NCBI GenBank assembly: GCA_963778895.1
Contig: CAVZVZ010000001.1
Location: 186,001-250,000, forward strand
From: CAVZVZ01 sp963778895
Lineage (GTDB): Bacteria > Actinomycetota > Acidimicrobiia > Acidimicrobiales > Acidimicrobilacustridaceae
DNA length: 64,000 bases
Direction of reading: 5' to 3'
The notes below the pieces were generated by a model, which saw nothing but the letters and a program-made list of their open reading frames with translations, had not been told where the DNA came from and did not search any database. Shown one piece after another: positions 36,184 to 45,457 of this stretch. The first letter of the stretch is position 1; each line of letters opens with the position of its first letter. A program made the translations under genes and the position numbers.

Positions 36184-36420
36184 TTACTCGATCTCGATGA
36201 AGATGCACTCGCCGGGGCATTCCTCGGCGGACTCGATCGTGGCTTCCTCTTGGCCGGCCGGGACATTGGCCAGACCCTCGGCGCCGCCCGGGTCGCTGAA
36301 GACCTTGGCGCCTTCCTTCACGTAGGCCAGGCCATCGTCGAGCAGCGTGAAGACATCAGGCGCGATCTCTTCGCAGAGTCCGTCGCCGGTGCAGAGATCT
36401 TGATCGATCCAGACCTTCAT
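36184..36420 (-). CDS. Ferredoxin, [3Fe-4S]/[4Fe-4S] single-cluster type
   Basis: A 78-residue acidic ferredoxin that starts KVWIDQDLCTGDGLCEEIAPDVF and ends AEECPGECIFIEIE. The ligands are Cys10, Cys16 and Cys in CPxxC. Where four-iron members have a second Cys the sequence has Gly-Asp (CTGDGLC), which fits a [3Fe-4S] cluster, as in ferredoxins that serve P450s. ATG 36420 follows GGAG. It points away from the arc gene and converges with the MarP-like gene. No P450 is present in the window. Confidence 0.88.
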   Translation of the reverse strand: MKVWIDQDLCTGDGLCEEIAPDVFTLLDDGLAYVKEGAKVFSDPGGAEGLANVPAGQEEATIESAEECPGECIFIEIE

Positions 36421-36488
36421 CGTTGTCTCCGTGCCTTTCCGGTGAGCCGTTTCGGGGGGTTGTTCGCACGCTGTGTCGCAGGGTCGCG

Positions 36489-36494
36489 AGTGTA
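36489..36494 (-). promoter_or_regulatory. Possible -10 box for the ferredoxin gene
   Basis: On the minus strand TACACT lies about 70 nt before the ferredoxin ATG. The leader would hold the GGAG ribosome-binding site. No clear -35 is seen. Confidence 0.3.
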
Positions 36495-36642
36495 CCAATA
36501 AAACCGGGGATCGGTGGGGAAACTCGGCCCTGTTGGCGGTAGCGGGCGCAGGCCACGCGACCTGCCCGCGAGGGTTCTACGTCGGCAGGTCACGCCGCAA
36601 ATCCAGGTCCTCGCGTTCCGCCGTTTTTGCGAAGGTGAGGTG

Positions 36643-36648
36643 TAGGGT
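36643..36648 (+). promoter_or_regulatory. -10 box for arc, with a leader and strong ribosome-binding site
   Basis: TAGGGT lies 57 nt before the proposed arc GTG. The leader holds AGGAGG at 36701-36706, which touches the GTG itself. In contrast to most starts in the window this transcript would carry a leader. The rest of the 285-base gap to the ferredoxin gene shows no other feature. Confidence 0.45.
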
Positions 36649-36705
36649 CCGACGAAGACTCCCGAACGAGCCGGTCTTCCTGACCAGCCAAGTCCTCACG
36701 AGGAG

Positions 36706-38484
36706 GTGGGTGCCGTCAACGAGGCCGAGTACGAACGGCGATTGACCGCCTACGACGCCGAGATGGCCGAGCTGCGTGAGCAGGCCAAGACGCTCGAGGA
36801 AGAGGTCATCTCCCTGCGCCGCCGGCTGCAGGAGGCCCCCAAGCGTGTGCGCACGCTCGAGGAGCGCCTGCTCGAGACCAAGGGCCAGCTGGCCCAGGCC
36901 GTCTCGCAGAACGAGAAGCTGACCTACACCCTGCGTGAGGCGCGCGAGCACATCGCGGCGCTGCGCGAGGAGGTCGACAAGCTCACCCAGCCCCCGTCGG
37001 CCTACGGCACGCTGCTCGGCAGCAACGACGACGGCACGGTCGACGTGTTCAGCGGCGGCCGCAAGATGCGCGTGTCGGTGCACCCGGACCTCACGGGTGA
37101 CGATCTCGTGCGGGGCGCCGAGGTCGTGCTCAACGAGTCGTTGAACGTCGTGCTGGCCCGGGGCCCCGAGCTCACCGGCGAGGTCGTCACGTTCAAGGAG
37201 CAACTCGACGACGGCTTGCGGGCGATGATCGTCGGGCGGGCCGACGAAGAGCGTGTGGTCGAGATCGCCGAGCATCTCTGGGGCGAGAAGATCCGCGCCG
37301 GCGACAGCGTGCTGATCGACGTGCGCGGCGGGCTCCTGCTCGAGAAGCTGCCGCGACCCGAGGTCGAGGAGCTCGTGCTCGAAGAGGTGCCCGACATCAC
37401 CTACGCCGACGTCGGCGGGCTCGACGGACAGATCGAGTTGATCATCGACGCGGTCGAGTTGCCGTTCGTACATCACGACCTGTTCGTCGAGCACAAGCTG
37501 CCGGCGCCGAAGGGCATCTTGTTGTACGGCCCTCCGGGTTGCGGCAAGACGCTGATCGCGAAGGCCGTCGCCAACTCACTCGCCAAGAAGGTGGCTGAGG
37601 TCAGTGGCGACAAGGCGGCGCGTAGCTACTTCCTGAACATCAAGGGTCCCGAACTGCTCAACAAGTACGTGGGCGAGACCGAGCGCCAGATCCGCTTGGT
37701 GTTCCAACGGGCCCGCGAGAAGAGCGAGGAGGGTTGGCCCGTCATCGTGTTCTTCGACGAGATGGACTCGCTGTTCCGCACGCGCGGCACGGGCATCAGC
37801 TCGGACATGGAGTCCACGATCGTGCCGCAGTTGCTGGCCGAGATCGACGGTGTCGAGTCACTGAAGAACGTCATCGTCATCGGTGCGTCGAACCGCGAGG
37901 ACTTGATCGACCCCGCCATCCTGCGGCCCGGCCGCCTGGACGTGAAGATCAAGATCGAGCGGCCCGACGTCGACGCCGCGGCCCAGATCTTCGCTCGCTA
38001 CCTCACGTCCGACTTGCCCCTCGATCCCGACGAGGTTCGTTCGTTGGGCGGCGGTGACCCGGACAAGGCCGTACAGGCGATGATCGAGTCGACCGTCCCC
38101 GAGATGTACCGCGACGACGAGCAGAACCAGTTCCTCGAAGTCACGTATCAGAACGGCGACAAGGAGATCCTGTACTTCAAGGACTTCTCGTCGGGCGCCA
38201 TGATCGAGAACATCGTGCGACGGGCCAAGAAGCTCGCGATCAAGCGGTTCATCCAGGACGGGCGCAAGGGCATCTGCACACAGGACCTCCTCGACTCCAT
38301 CCATCAGGAGTACAAGGAGAACGAGGACCTGCCCAACACGACCAACCCGGACGACTGGGCGAAGATCTCGGGCAAGAAGGGCGAGCGGATCGTCTACGTG
38401 CGCACGCTCATCCGCAAGGACGACGACGACAAGGCACGCGGGGGCCGCTCCATCGAGCGCGTCGCCACCGGCCAATATCTCTGA
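36706..38484 (+). CDS. arc: Proteasome-associated ATPase ARC/Mpa
   Basis: A 592-residue hexameric AAA+ unfoldase that feeds pupylated proteins to the 20S proteasome. Order of parts: N-terminal coiled coil that binds Pup (residues about 5-95, EAEYERRLTAYDAEMAELRE and on), two OB domains, then the AAA+ domain with Walker A LYGPPGCGKTLIAKA, Walker B VIVFFDEMDSLF and second-region RPGRLDVKIKI. The chain ends GQYL, the hydrophobic-Tyr-X tail that docks in the proteasome alpha ring. The start is uncertain because the ribosome-binding purines directly touch the GTG; an in-frame ATG about 57 bases later is an alternative. Confidence 0.96.
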   Translation: MGAVNEAEYERRLTAYDAEMAELREQAKTLEEEVISLRRRLQEAPKRVRTLEERLLETKGQLAQAVSQNEKLTYTLREAREHIAALREEVDKLTQPPSAYGTLLGSNDDGTVDVFSGGRKMRVSVHPDLTGDDLVRGAEVVLNESLNVVLARGPELTGEVVTFKEQLDDGLRAMIVGRADEERVVEIAEHLWGEKIRAGDSVLIDVRGGLLLEKLPRPEVEELVLEEVPDITYADVGGLDGQIELIIDAVELPFVHHDLFVEHKLPAPKGILLYGPPGCGKTLIAKAVANSLAKKVAEVSGDKAARSYFLNIKGPELLNKYVGETERQIRLVFQRAREKSEEGWPVIVFFDEMDSLFRTRGTGISSDMESTIVPQLLAEIDGVESLKNVIVIGASNREDLIDPAILRPGRLDVKIKIERPDVDAAAQIFARYLTSDLPLDPDEVRSLGGGDPDKAVQAMIESTVPEMYRDDEQNQFLEVTYQNGDKEILYFKDFSSGAMIENIVRRAKKLAIKRFIQDGRKGICTQDLLDSIHQEYKENEDLPNTTNPDDWAKISGKKGERIVYVRTLIRKDDDDKARGGRSIERVATGQYL

Positions 38485-38517
38485 CGCGTCCGGCTCCGCC
38501 TGAGCAAGAGTCGGGCA

Positions 38518-39046
38518 ATGCGTCGGGTAATGGTGGTCGGGTCCGGGGGAGCGGGGAAGTCCACCTTCGCCGACGCGCTGGGCGCGCACACCGGGTTGCC
38601 GGTGACGCATCTGGATGCGCATTTCTGGCAGCCCGGTTGGGTCGAGACGCCGCAGGACCAATGGCGGGCCGTGCAACAGCGGATGGTGGCCGAAGGTTCG
38701 TGGATCCTCGACGGCAACTACAGCGGCACGATCGATGTTCGCGTCGCGCGCGCCGACACGGTGATCCTTCTCGACCTGAATCGGGTCCGATGTGTGTGGC
38801 GGGTCACGCGGCGAACCCTGGGCTCGCTGGGCCAGGAGCGCACGGCCGCGGGGTGCCCGGATCGCTTCGACGTGGAGTTCGTCCGGTTCGTGTGGACCTA
38901 CCGCACGCGGAGTCGCCCGAAGATCCTCGCCGCCGCGGATGAGCACGCGTCGACAGGTGGAGTTCGTGCGTTTGCGCACGCCAAAGCAGGTCCGGCGGTT
39001 CCTGGCCGACGTAGAACGCACCGGACGAGCGGTCGACGACCGGTAG
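38518..39046 (+). CDS. P-loop kinase of the topology-modulation/FlaR type (frameshifted)
   Basis: Adenylate-kinase-like P-loop protein of about 175 residues. Walker A is VMVVGSGGAGKSTFADALG. The family signature VTHLDAHFWQPGWVETPQDQW and WILDGNYSGTIDVRVARADTVI are clear, with RPKILAA late. The final RLRTPKQVRRFLADVERTG lies in the next frame and is joined by removing one base at about 38945-38965. The substrate is unknown. It lies between arc and dop and may share the transcript. Its stop TAG is also part of the dop -10 box. Confidence 0.8.
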
Positions 39047-39049
39047 GGT
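39044..39049 (+). promoter_or_regulatory. -10 box overlapping a stop codon
   Basis: TAGGGT lies 6 nt before the dop GTG. Its TAG is the stop codon of the kinase gene. Confidence 0.55.
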
Positions 39050-39055
39050 GGTCGA

Positions 39056-40570
39056 GTGGCGATCCGGAAGATCTGCGGCGTCGAGACGGAGTTCGGCATC
39101 GTGCTCCGCGGCGCGGGTGACTCCAACCCGATCGCGGCGTCATCGATGCTCATCAATGCGTATGTGAACGAGCTGGCGCGGGAGCGGGGTGGCACCGCGG
39201 CCGTACCCAAGGTCGGCTGGGACTTCGAGGACGAGTCACCGGGCAACGACGCCAGGGGGGCGCCGAGCCCGGGCACGATGGCGCCCGAGGTCGAGACGCA
39301 TCTCGTGAACGCGGTGCTCACCAACGGGGCGCGGTACTACGTCGATCATGCCCATCCCGAGTTGTCGACGCCCGAATGTGGCGACGCTCGGTCGATCGTG
39401 GTGTGGGACCGCGCCGCCGAGGTCGTGCTGCAGCGTTCGATGGCCGCGGCCAAGCGACTGCTGCCCGACGGGCAAGAGATCGTCGTGTACAAGAACAACT
39501 CGGACGGCAAGGGCAACTCGTACGGCTGCCACGAGAACTACTTGATGGACCGCCAGGTGCCGTTCGGTCGCATCGTGACCCATGCCATGGCGCACTTCAT
39601 CACGCGCCAGATCTTCACCGGTGCCGGCAAGGTCGGCAGTGAGGCGCCGGGCATCTCGATCGACGAGGTGCCGTTCCAGCTGACGCAGCGCGCCGATTTC
39701 TTCGAGGAGGAGGTCGGTCTCGAGACCACGTTGAAGCGGCCGATCGTGAACACTCGCGACGAGCCGCACTCCGACGCGCAGAAGTACCGACGGCTGCACG
39801 TGATCGCCGGTGACGCCAACATGGCCGAGGTGTCGACGTTCCTCAAGGTCGGCACCACCGCGTTGGTGCTGGCGATGGTCGAGGACGACTTCCTCACGCG
39901 GGACTTCATCTTCAAGGCGCCCGTGTGGGCCATGCGCCACGTGAGCTACGACCTGTCGCTCGGGCTACCGCTCGAGTTGGTCGATGGTTCGACGATCACG
40001 GCGCTCGACGCACAGTGGGAGTTCTACGACCGGGCCCGCAAGTACGGCGAGGAGTTCGGCCTCGAAGCGATCGGCCAGGCGTCGGGCGAAGAGGTGCTGC
40101 GGCGGTGGGAGCAGGTGCTCACCGCGCTCGAGACCGACCCGATGAGCTTGGCGGATCAGCTCGACTGGGTGGCCAAGTACCGGCTGATCAACGGGTACCG
40201 CGAGCGCCACGACCTCTCGTGGGACGACGCCCGCCTGGCCGCCATGGATCTGCAGTACCACGACCTGCGGCCGGAGAAGTCGCTGGCCAGCCGGGTGGGC
40301 CTCGAGCGGATCACCGACGATGCCGAGGTCGAGTGGGCCATCACGGAGCCCCCACCGGACACCAGGGCCTATTTCCGGGGCAAGTGCCTGCAGAAGTGGG
40401 CCGACGACATCGTGGCCGCCAACTGGGACAGCTTGGTGTTCGACATCGGTCGAGACCCCCTGCGTCGGGTACCGATGATGGAACCCTCCCGCGGAACCGA
40501 AGCGCACGTGGGTAGCTTGTTGGCCGAGTGCGAGACCTCGGCCGAATTGCTGGATCGGCTGGGGTCTTGA
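39056..40570 (+). CDS. dop: Deamidase/depupylase of Pup (Dop)
   Basis: A 504-residue carboxylate-amine ligase-fold enzyme that converts Pup-Gln to Pup-Glu and removes Pup from substrates. The N-terminus is KICGVETEFGIVLRGAGDSNPIAAS. The loop with the nucleophilic Asp is YYVDHAHPELSTPECGD, and ATP contacts lie in VYKNNSDGKGNSYGCHENYL. A Dop loop (TAAVPKVGWDFEDESPGNDA) absent from PafA is present, which distinguishes the two paralogs. The GTG start has a -10 box 6 nt upstream. The Gln-ended Pup encoded next requires this enzyme. Confidence 0.96.
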   Translation: MAIRKICGVETEFGIVLRGAGDSNPIAASSMLINAYVNELARERGGTAAVPKVGWDFEDESPGNDARGAPSPGTMAPEVETHLVNAVLTNGARYYVDHAHPELSTPECGDARSIVVWDRAAEVVLQRSMAAAKRLLPDGQEIVVYKNNSDGKGNSYGCHENYLMDRQVPFGRIVTHAMAHFITRQIFTGAGKVGSEAPGISIDEVPFQLTQRADFFEEEVGLETTLKRPIVNTRDEPHSDAQKYRRLHVIAGDANMAEVSTFLKVGTTALVLAMVEDDFLTRDFIFKAPVWAMRHVSYDLSLGLPLELVDGSTITALDAQWEFYDRARKYGEEFGLEAIGQASGEEVLRRWEQVLTALETDPMSLADQLDWVAKYRLINGYRERHDLSWDDARLAAMDLQYHDLRPEKSLASRVGLERITDDAEVEWAITEPPPDTRAYFRGKCLQKWADDIVAANWDSLVFDIGRDPLRRVPMMEPSRGTEAHVGSLLAECETSAELLDRLGS

Positions 40571-40617
40571 GCCGACGAGAAGTGTGAGAGCAAGTTCGAG
40601 CGAAGCGAGCGAACGCA

Positions 40618-40816
40618 ATGGCTGAGCGAGAGCAGATCAAGAAACCCGCACAGAAGCGGGACGACGCGGAGGAGATCGAAGAGGCTCCTGCGACGTCCGA
40701 GCGCGGCGAAAAAATCAAGGCTGAGCTGGACGATCTCCTCGACGAGATCGACGACGTCCTCGAGACCAACGCCGAGGATTTCGTGAAGATCCTACGTGCA
40801 GAAGGGTGGCCAATAA
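40618..40816 (+). CDS. pup: Prokaryotic ubiquitin-like protein Pup (frameshifted)
   Basis: A 65-residue intrinsically disordered tag that is ligated to substrate Lys. The raw frame reads KIKAELDDLLDEIDDVLETN then AEDFVK and continues wrongly for 138 residues. Removing the A at 40789 restores SYVQKGGQ followed by TAA, the canonical Pup C-terminus. The total length and GGQ end match the family, so this is surely the pup gene. Gln at the end means that Dop deamidates it first. It lies 47 bases after dop. If the extra base were real, pupylation would be lost although all other parts of the system are present. Confidence 0.93.
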
Positions 40817-40860
40817 GCGACAAGCAGCTACCTGTCACACCTGGCAGCGAAGCTTGTCGC

Positions 40861-41430
40861 ATGGAGCCCTCGAAAGCCTGTTGGGTCTGCGGTGAGCACG
40901 AAGCCGCTCGACCGAGTTCTACAAGGCGCCCGGTTGCGTCGACGGCCGGCGGGGCGACTGCCGGACCTGCTTCCAGGCGGCCGCACAAGGCGCGCAGGGA
41001 AGCGAATCCCGAGCTCGAAGCAGATCGCTCGTGAGCGCACCGCGGCGTGGATCGAGGACAACCAGGAGCGTTACGCCGAGAACCAAGCAGGCTTACCGGA
41101 AGACGGACAGCTTCAAGCGGTCGCTTTCGCAAGTGGCATCTGAAGGCTAAGTACGGAATCACGCCGGAGCGGTACGACGAGATGCTCGAGGCTCAGGGCG
41201 GCGGGTGTGCGATCTGCGGCAAGCCGCCGGGGGACATCGCGCTGCATGTCGACCACTGTCATGAGACGGGGCGGGTGCGCGGGTTGCTGTGCTTCTCGTG
41301 CAATGCCGGCCTGGGCCAGTTCCGCCACGATCCGGACCTGCTGTACCAAGCGATGGAGTACGCCGCCGTCCATTGGCGCATCGAGGAGCTGAAGGCGTTG
41401 GGGCGCGGTGGCGACGCAGCCACCGGATAG
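40861..41430 (+). pseudogene. HNH endonuclease VII-like protein gene between pup and prcB (six frameshifts)
   Basis: Reading frames pass in order 1-2-0-1-2-0-1, so at least six single-base insertions lie at about 40890-41120. The joined product starts MEPSKACWVCGE, then KPLD, EFYKAPGCVDGRRGDCRTCF (a four-Cys zinc ribbon), a helical linker, and the intact C-terminal part. There RKWHLKAKYGITPERYDEML leads into CAICGK and HVDHCHETGRVRG with LLCFSCNAGLG, an HNH/endonuclease VII core. A similar gene lies between pup and prcB in Streptomyces as I recall. It is either a sequence-error victim or a decaying gene. Its TAG stop forms part of the prcB -10 box. Confidence 0.75.
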
Positions 41431-41433
41431 CCT
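41428..41433 (+). promoter_or_regulatory. -10 box overlapping a stop codon
   Basis: TAGCCT lies 7 nt before the prcB GTG at 41441. Its TAG is the stop codon of the HNH gene. Confidence 0.55.
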
Positions 41434-41440
41434 CCGGCCC

Positions 41441-42283
41441 GTGACGATGCCGCTGTTCACGCCCGGCGATGATCCGGGCCCGAGCTTCACCAACCTGCTC
41501 CGGCGCACGGGCCAGGTGCCCGAGGTGCCCCAGATGAGCGCGAGCGACCGCCTGGAGATCACCCACGGCACCACCGTGGTGGCGATCCGCTACGCCGACG
41601 GCGTGGTGATGGCGGGCGACCGGCGAGCGACGGCGGGCAACTGGATCGCCCATCGGGCCATCGAGAAGGTGTTCCCGGCCGATCGCCATTCCGGTGTCGC
41701 CATCGCCGGCGCGGCCGGCCCGGCCATGGAGATGGTCAAGCTCTTCCAACTCCAACTCGAGCACTACGAGAAGGTCGAGGGTGGTGCGCTCAGCCTCGAG
41801 GGCAAGGCGAACACGCTCGGCCAGATGGTGCGCAACAACCTGCCCGCGGCCATGCAAGGCCTCGGTGTCGTGCCGCTGTTCGCCGGTTACGACATCCTCC
41901 GCGAGGGTGGCCGTCTCTTCGAATACGACATCACCGGCGGTCGCTACGAAGAAACGCGCTTCGCGGCCAGCGGGTCGGGCAGCATGCACGCCGGCACGGT
42001 CATCAAGATCAACTTCCGCGAGAACCTCGCCCGCGACGAGACCGTCGACCTCGCCATCAACGCGCTCTTCGAGGCGGCCGACGAGGACTCGGCGACCGGC
42101 GGCCCTGATCTCGTACGGGGCATCTACCCGGTCATCGCCACCATCACCGCCGAGGGCTTCGACCGCCTCGGGGACGCCGAGATCGAAGAACGCTTCCGCG
42201 CCCTGCTCGATCGCCTGGCCTCGCGTGAAGACAGCGCCCGGCTCTCGGAGACCACGGACCAACGGGGGACCGACGCGTCATGA
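41441..42283 (+). CDS. prcB: 20S proteasome beta subunit
   Basis: A 280-residue precursor of the proteolytic subunit. A 43-residue propeptide ends ITHG before the nucleophile Thr44 (TTVVAIRYADGVVMAGDRRAT), with the supporting Asp in GDRRAT and Lys in IEKVFP. GVVPLFAGYDILREGGRLF and TRFAASGSGSMHAG are family core strands. GTG 41441 is preferred because of the -10 box; ATG 41447 is an alternative. The stop overlaps prcA as ATGA. Confidence 0.96.
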   Translation: MTMPLFTPGDDPGPSFTNLLRRTGQVPEVPQMSASDRLEITHGTTVVAIRYADGVVMAGDRRATAGNWIAHRAIEKVFPADRHSGVAIAGAAGPAMEMVKLFQLQLEHYEKVEGGALSLEGKANTLGQMVRNNLPAAMQGLGVVPLFAGYDILREGGRLFEYDITGGRYEETRFAASGSGSMHAGTVIKINFRENLARDETVDLAINALFEAADEDSATGGPDLVRGIYPVIATITAEGFDRLGDAEIEERFRALLDRLASREDSARLSETTDQRGTDAS

Positions 42284-43029
42284 GCATGCCCTTCTACGTC
42301 GCACCCGAACAGGTGATGAAGGACCGCGCCGACTACGCGCGCAAAGGCATCGCCCGGGGCCGCAGCCTCGCCGCGGTCGTGTACGACGACGGCATCCTCA
42401 TGTGCGCCGAGAACCCGTCGGCGACGCTGCGCAAGATCAGCGAGATCTACGACCGCATCGCGTTCGCCGGCGTCGGCAAGTACAACGAGTTCGACCAACT
42501 GCGCATCGCAGGCATCCGCGCCGCCGACCTCAAGGGCTACTCCTACAGCCGCGAGGACGTCGACGCCCGCAGCCTGGCCAACCAGTACGCCCAGATCCTC
42601 GGGCAGATCTTCACGCACGAGATGAAGCCCATGGAGGTCGAGATCCTCGTCGCCGAAGTCAGCGACGAACCCGGCACCGACCAGATGTTCCACATCCTCT
42701 ACGACGGCACCGTCATGGACGAGCACGACTACACCGTGCTGGGCGGCGAGACCGAAGCCATCGCGGCCCGACTCGCAGAAGCGTGGACCGACCACCTCGA
42801 CCTGGCCGGTGCACTCAACGTCGCGGTCGCGGCCCTGTCCGGACCGGACCGGACCATCGCGCCGGGCGAGCTCGAAGCCGCCGTTCTGGCCCGCAGCGAC
42901 GGTCGCCGTGCGTTCCGCCGCGTCGATCGCAGCGAGCTGGCCTCGATCCTGCCGGATGCCCCCGCCGGTTCGGCCGCCGCGCCCGGCGGCAACCCGGGTA
43001 GCGAGCCCCAGCCCGGCGGCAGCGACTGA
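42280..43029 (+). CDS. prcA: 20S proteasome alpha subunit
   Basis: A 249-residue structural subunit forming the outer gate rings. MPFYVAPEQVMKDRADYARKGIARGRS is the gating N-terminus, with VVYDDGILMCAENPSATLRKI and DRIAFAGVGKYNEFDQLRIAG following. There is no catalytic Thr. The acidic-to-Gly/Pro-rich tail (GNPGSEPQPGGSD) is typical of actinobacterial alpha subunits. Translationally coupled to prcB. Confidence 0.96.
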   Translation: MSMPFYVAPEQVMKDRADYARKGIARGRSLAAVVYDDGILMCAENPSATLRKISEIYDRIAFAGVGKYNEFDQLRIAGIRAADLKGYSYSREDVDARSLANQYAQILGQIFTHEMKPMEVEILVAEVSDEPGTDQMFHILYDGTVMDEHDYTVLGGETEAIAARLAEAWTDHLDLAGALNVAVAALSGPDRTIAPGELEAAVLARSDGRRAFRRVDRSELASILPDAPAGSAAAPGGNPGSEPQPGGSD

Positions 43030-43090
43030 CCCAGCCCGGCGGCTGCGACCGGGTGAGTCCGGGCGAACGGGCCCGTCGAGGAGGACGAAG

Positions 43091-45457
43091 ATGACCCCCC
43101 AGCCGATCAGCAGTGAGGAGCTCGATCTGCTCGACGGCTGGTGGCGGGCGGCCAACTACCTCACGGTCGGGCAGATCTACCTGTGCGACAACCCGCTCCT
43201 GCGCGAGCCGCTGACCCCCGCGCACATCAAGCCGCGCCTGCTCGGCCACTGGGGCACATCGCCTGGGCTCAACCTGCTCTACGCGCACCTCAACCGCGTG
43301 ATCAAACGCGACGATCGCTCGGTGCTCTTCGTGACCGGACCCGGCCACGGCGGCCCGGCCGTTCTCGCCAACGTCTACCTCGAGGGCACGTACCAGGAGA
43401 TCTATCCCGACATCACCGCAGACGAGAAAGGACTGGATCTCCTTTTCCGCCAGTTCTCCACCCCGGGTGGGGTGCCGAGCCACGTGAGCGTCCCGACCCC
43501 GGGATCCATTCACGAGGGAGGCGAGCTCGGATACGCCCTCGTCCACGCGTTCGGCGCATCGTTCGACAACCCCGACCTGACCGTGGCGTGCGTCATCGGC
43601 GACGGCGAGGCCGAGACCGGCCCACTCGAGGGCTCGTGGAAAGGGATCGACTTCCTGAACCCCGTGCGCGACGGCGCCGTCCTCCCGATCCTCCACCTGA
43701 ACGGGTACAAGATCTCGGGGCCGACGGTGATGGGTCGCTGGTCGGATGACCGCGTGTGCGAGTTCCTCTCCGCCCACGGCTACGAGCCCCAGGTCGTCAG
43801 CGGCGATGACCCACCGCACGTGCACGCCGACCTCGCGGCTGCACTCGATCGTGCCTTCGAGTCGATCGACGCCATCCAGCGCGACGCCCGCGATCGTGGT
43901 TTCACGCAACGCCCCGCGTGGCCCGCGCTGGTGTTGCGAACACCGAAAGGCTGGACCGGTCCGAAGGTGGTGGGCGGGCTTCCGGTCGAGGGCACGTTCC
44001 GCGCCCACCAGGTGCCCCTGCCCGACCCGGCCGGCAACCCGGAGCAACTGGCCCAACTCGAGGCGTGGCTCGAGAGCTACGGACCCCGCGAGCTGTTCAG
44101 CGATGCGGGCCGACTGCGACCCGACCTCGCGGCGCAAGCACCGCGCGGCGCCCGTCGAATGAGCGCGAGTCCGCACGCCAACGGCGGGCGGCTCCTCGTG
44201 ACCCTCGATCTTCCCGACACGGATGCCTATACGGTCGACGTGCCGACACCGGGGTCGGTGCGAGCGGAGTCGACCCGTCGCTTCGGTGAGTACCTCCGCG
44301 ACGTGTTCTCGAAGAACCGCACCGAGGCCAACTTCCGGCTGTTCTGCCCGGACGAGACCAACTCCAACCGGTTGGGCGCGGTGTTCGAAGTCGAGAATCG
44401 CTGCTTCGTCGAGCCCGCGCTGCCCACGGACGATCACATCGCACCCGACGGCCGCGTCATGGAAGTGCTGAGCGAGCATCTCTGCGAAGGCTGGCTCGAG
44501 GGCTACGTGTTGACCGGCCGCCACGGCATCTTCGCCACGTACGAGGCTTTTGCGATGGTGTCGGCGTCCATGCTCGTGCAGCACACCAAGTGGCTCGAGC
44601 ATGCTCGCGATCTCGGGTGGCGGCGACCCGTCGCGTCGCTCAACGTCCTGCTGACGTCCACCTGCTGGCGCAACGACCACAACGGCTTCAGCCACCAAGG
44701 CCCCGGCCTCATCGACGTGGTCATGTCCAAGCGATCGAGCGTGGCGCGGATCTACCTCCCACCCGACGCGAATCGTCTGCTCTCGGTGGCCGACCACTGC
44801 CTACGCAGTCGGAACTACGTGAACCTCATCGTCATCGACAAACAGCCCGAACTGCAGTACCTCGACGCCGACGCCGCACGTGAGCACTGCACGAGGGGCG
44901 TCGGCCGGTGGGACTGGGCGGGCAGCGCACGCGGCGACGACCCCGACATCGTGCTCGCCTGTGCCGGCGACATACCGACGCTCGAAGCACTCGCGGCCGC
45001 GCAGCTCCTACGGCAGTGGGTGCCGGGCCTGCGCTTCCGCTTCGTGAACGTGGTCGACCTCATGACGCTCATGCCCGCCAACGATCATCCCCATGGAATG
45101 GACCAACTCGAGTTCGAGGACATCTTCACCCGGGACAAGCACGTCGTATTCGCATTCCACGGCTACCCGCGTGCCGTGCACTTCCTCATCCATGGTCAAG
45201 GTGAGACCGAACGCTTCCACGTTCGAGGTTTCGAAGAGCAAGGCACGACGACCACACCATTCGACATGGTGGTCAGGAACCGGATGAGCCGCTTTCAGCT
45301 CGTCAAGGAGGTCCTGCGCCGTTCGCCAACCCGACCTGACGGTGCGACGAATCTCGTCGCGCACTGCGACTCGATGTTGGCGGCCCACGAGCTCTACGTC
45401 CGCGAGCATCTGGAGGACATGCCCGAGCTCCGGGACTGGACTTGGTCCGACCCGTGA
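43091..45457 (+). CDS. xfp: Xylulose-5-phosphate/fructose-6-phosphate phosphoketolase
   Basis: A 788-residue thiamine-diphosphate enzyme that splits ketose phosphates into acetyl-phosphate plus an aldose phosphate. FVTGPGHGGPAVLANVYLEGTY is the first family motif, HEGGELGYALVHAFGA a family signature and IGDGEAETGPLEGSW the TPP-binding motif. Later FRLFCPDETNSNRL and the long C-terminal domain match. The ATG follows GAGGAGG. The open frame upstream of the ATG is prcA shadow. The ackA gene follows with a GTGA overlap, so acetyl-phosphate is passed on to acetate and ATP. Confidence 0.96.
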   Translation: MTPQPISSEELDLLDGWWRAANYLTVGQIYLCDNPLLREPLTPAHIKPRLLGHWGTSPGLNLLYAHLNRVIKRDDRSVLFVTGPGHGGPAVLANVYLEGTYQEIYPDITADEKGLDLLFRQFSTPGGVPSHVSVPTPGSIHEGGELGYALVHAFGASFDNPDLTVACVIGDGEAETGPLEGSWKGIDFLNPVRDGAVLPILHLNGYKISGPTVMGRWSDDRVCEFLSAHGYEPQVVSGDDPPHVHADLAAALDRAFESIDAIQRDARDRGFTQRPAWPALVLRTPKGWTGPKVVGGLPVEGTFRAHQVPLPDPAGNPEQLAQLEAWLESYGPRELFSDAGRLRPDLAAQAPRGARRMSASPHANGGRLLVTLDLPDTDAYTVDVPTPGSVRAESTRRFGEYLRDVFSKNRTEANFRLFCPDETNSNRLGAVFEVENRCFVEPALPTDDHIAPDGRVMEVLSEHLCEGWLEGYVLTGRHGIFATYEAFAMVSASMLVQHTKWLEHARDLGWRRPVASLNVLLTSTCWRNDHNGFSHQGPGLIDVVMSKRSSVARIYLPPDANRLLSVADHCLRSRNYVNLIVIDKQPELQYLDADAAREHCTRGVGRWDWAGSARGDDPDIVLACAGDIPTLEALAAAQLLRQWVPGLRFRFVNVVDLMTLMPANDHPHGMDQLEFEDIFTRDKHVVFAFHGYPRAVHFLIHGQGETERFHVRGFEEQGTTTTPFDMVVRNRMSRFQLVKEVLRRSPTRPDGATNLVAHCDSMLAAHELYVREHLEDMPELRDWTWSDP

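Noticed and set aside
42815..44797. Open frame of 660 codons on the minus strand
   Set aside because: It is antisense to phosphoketolase and shows no family motif.
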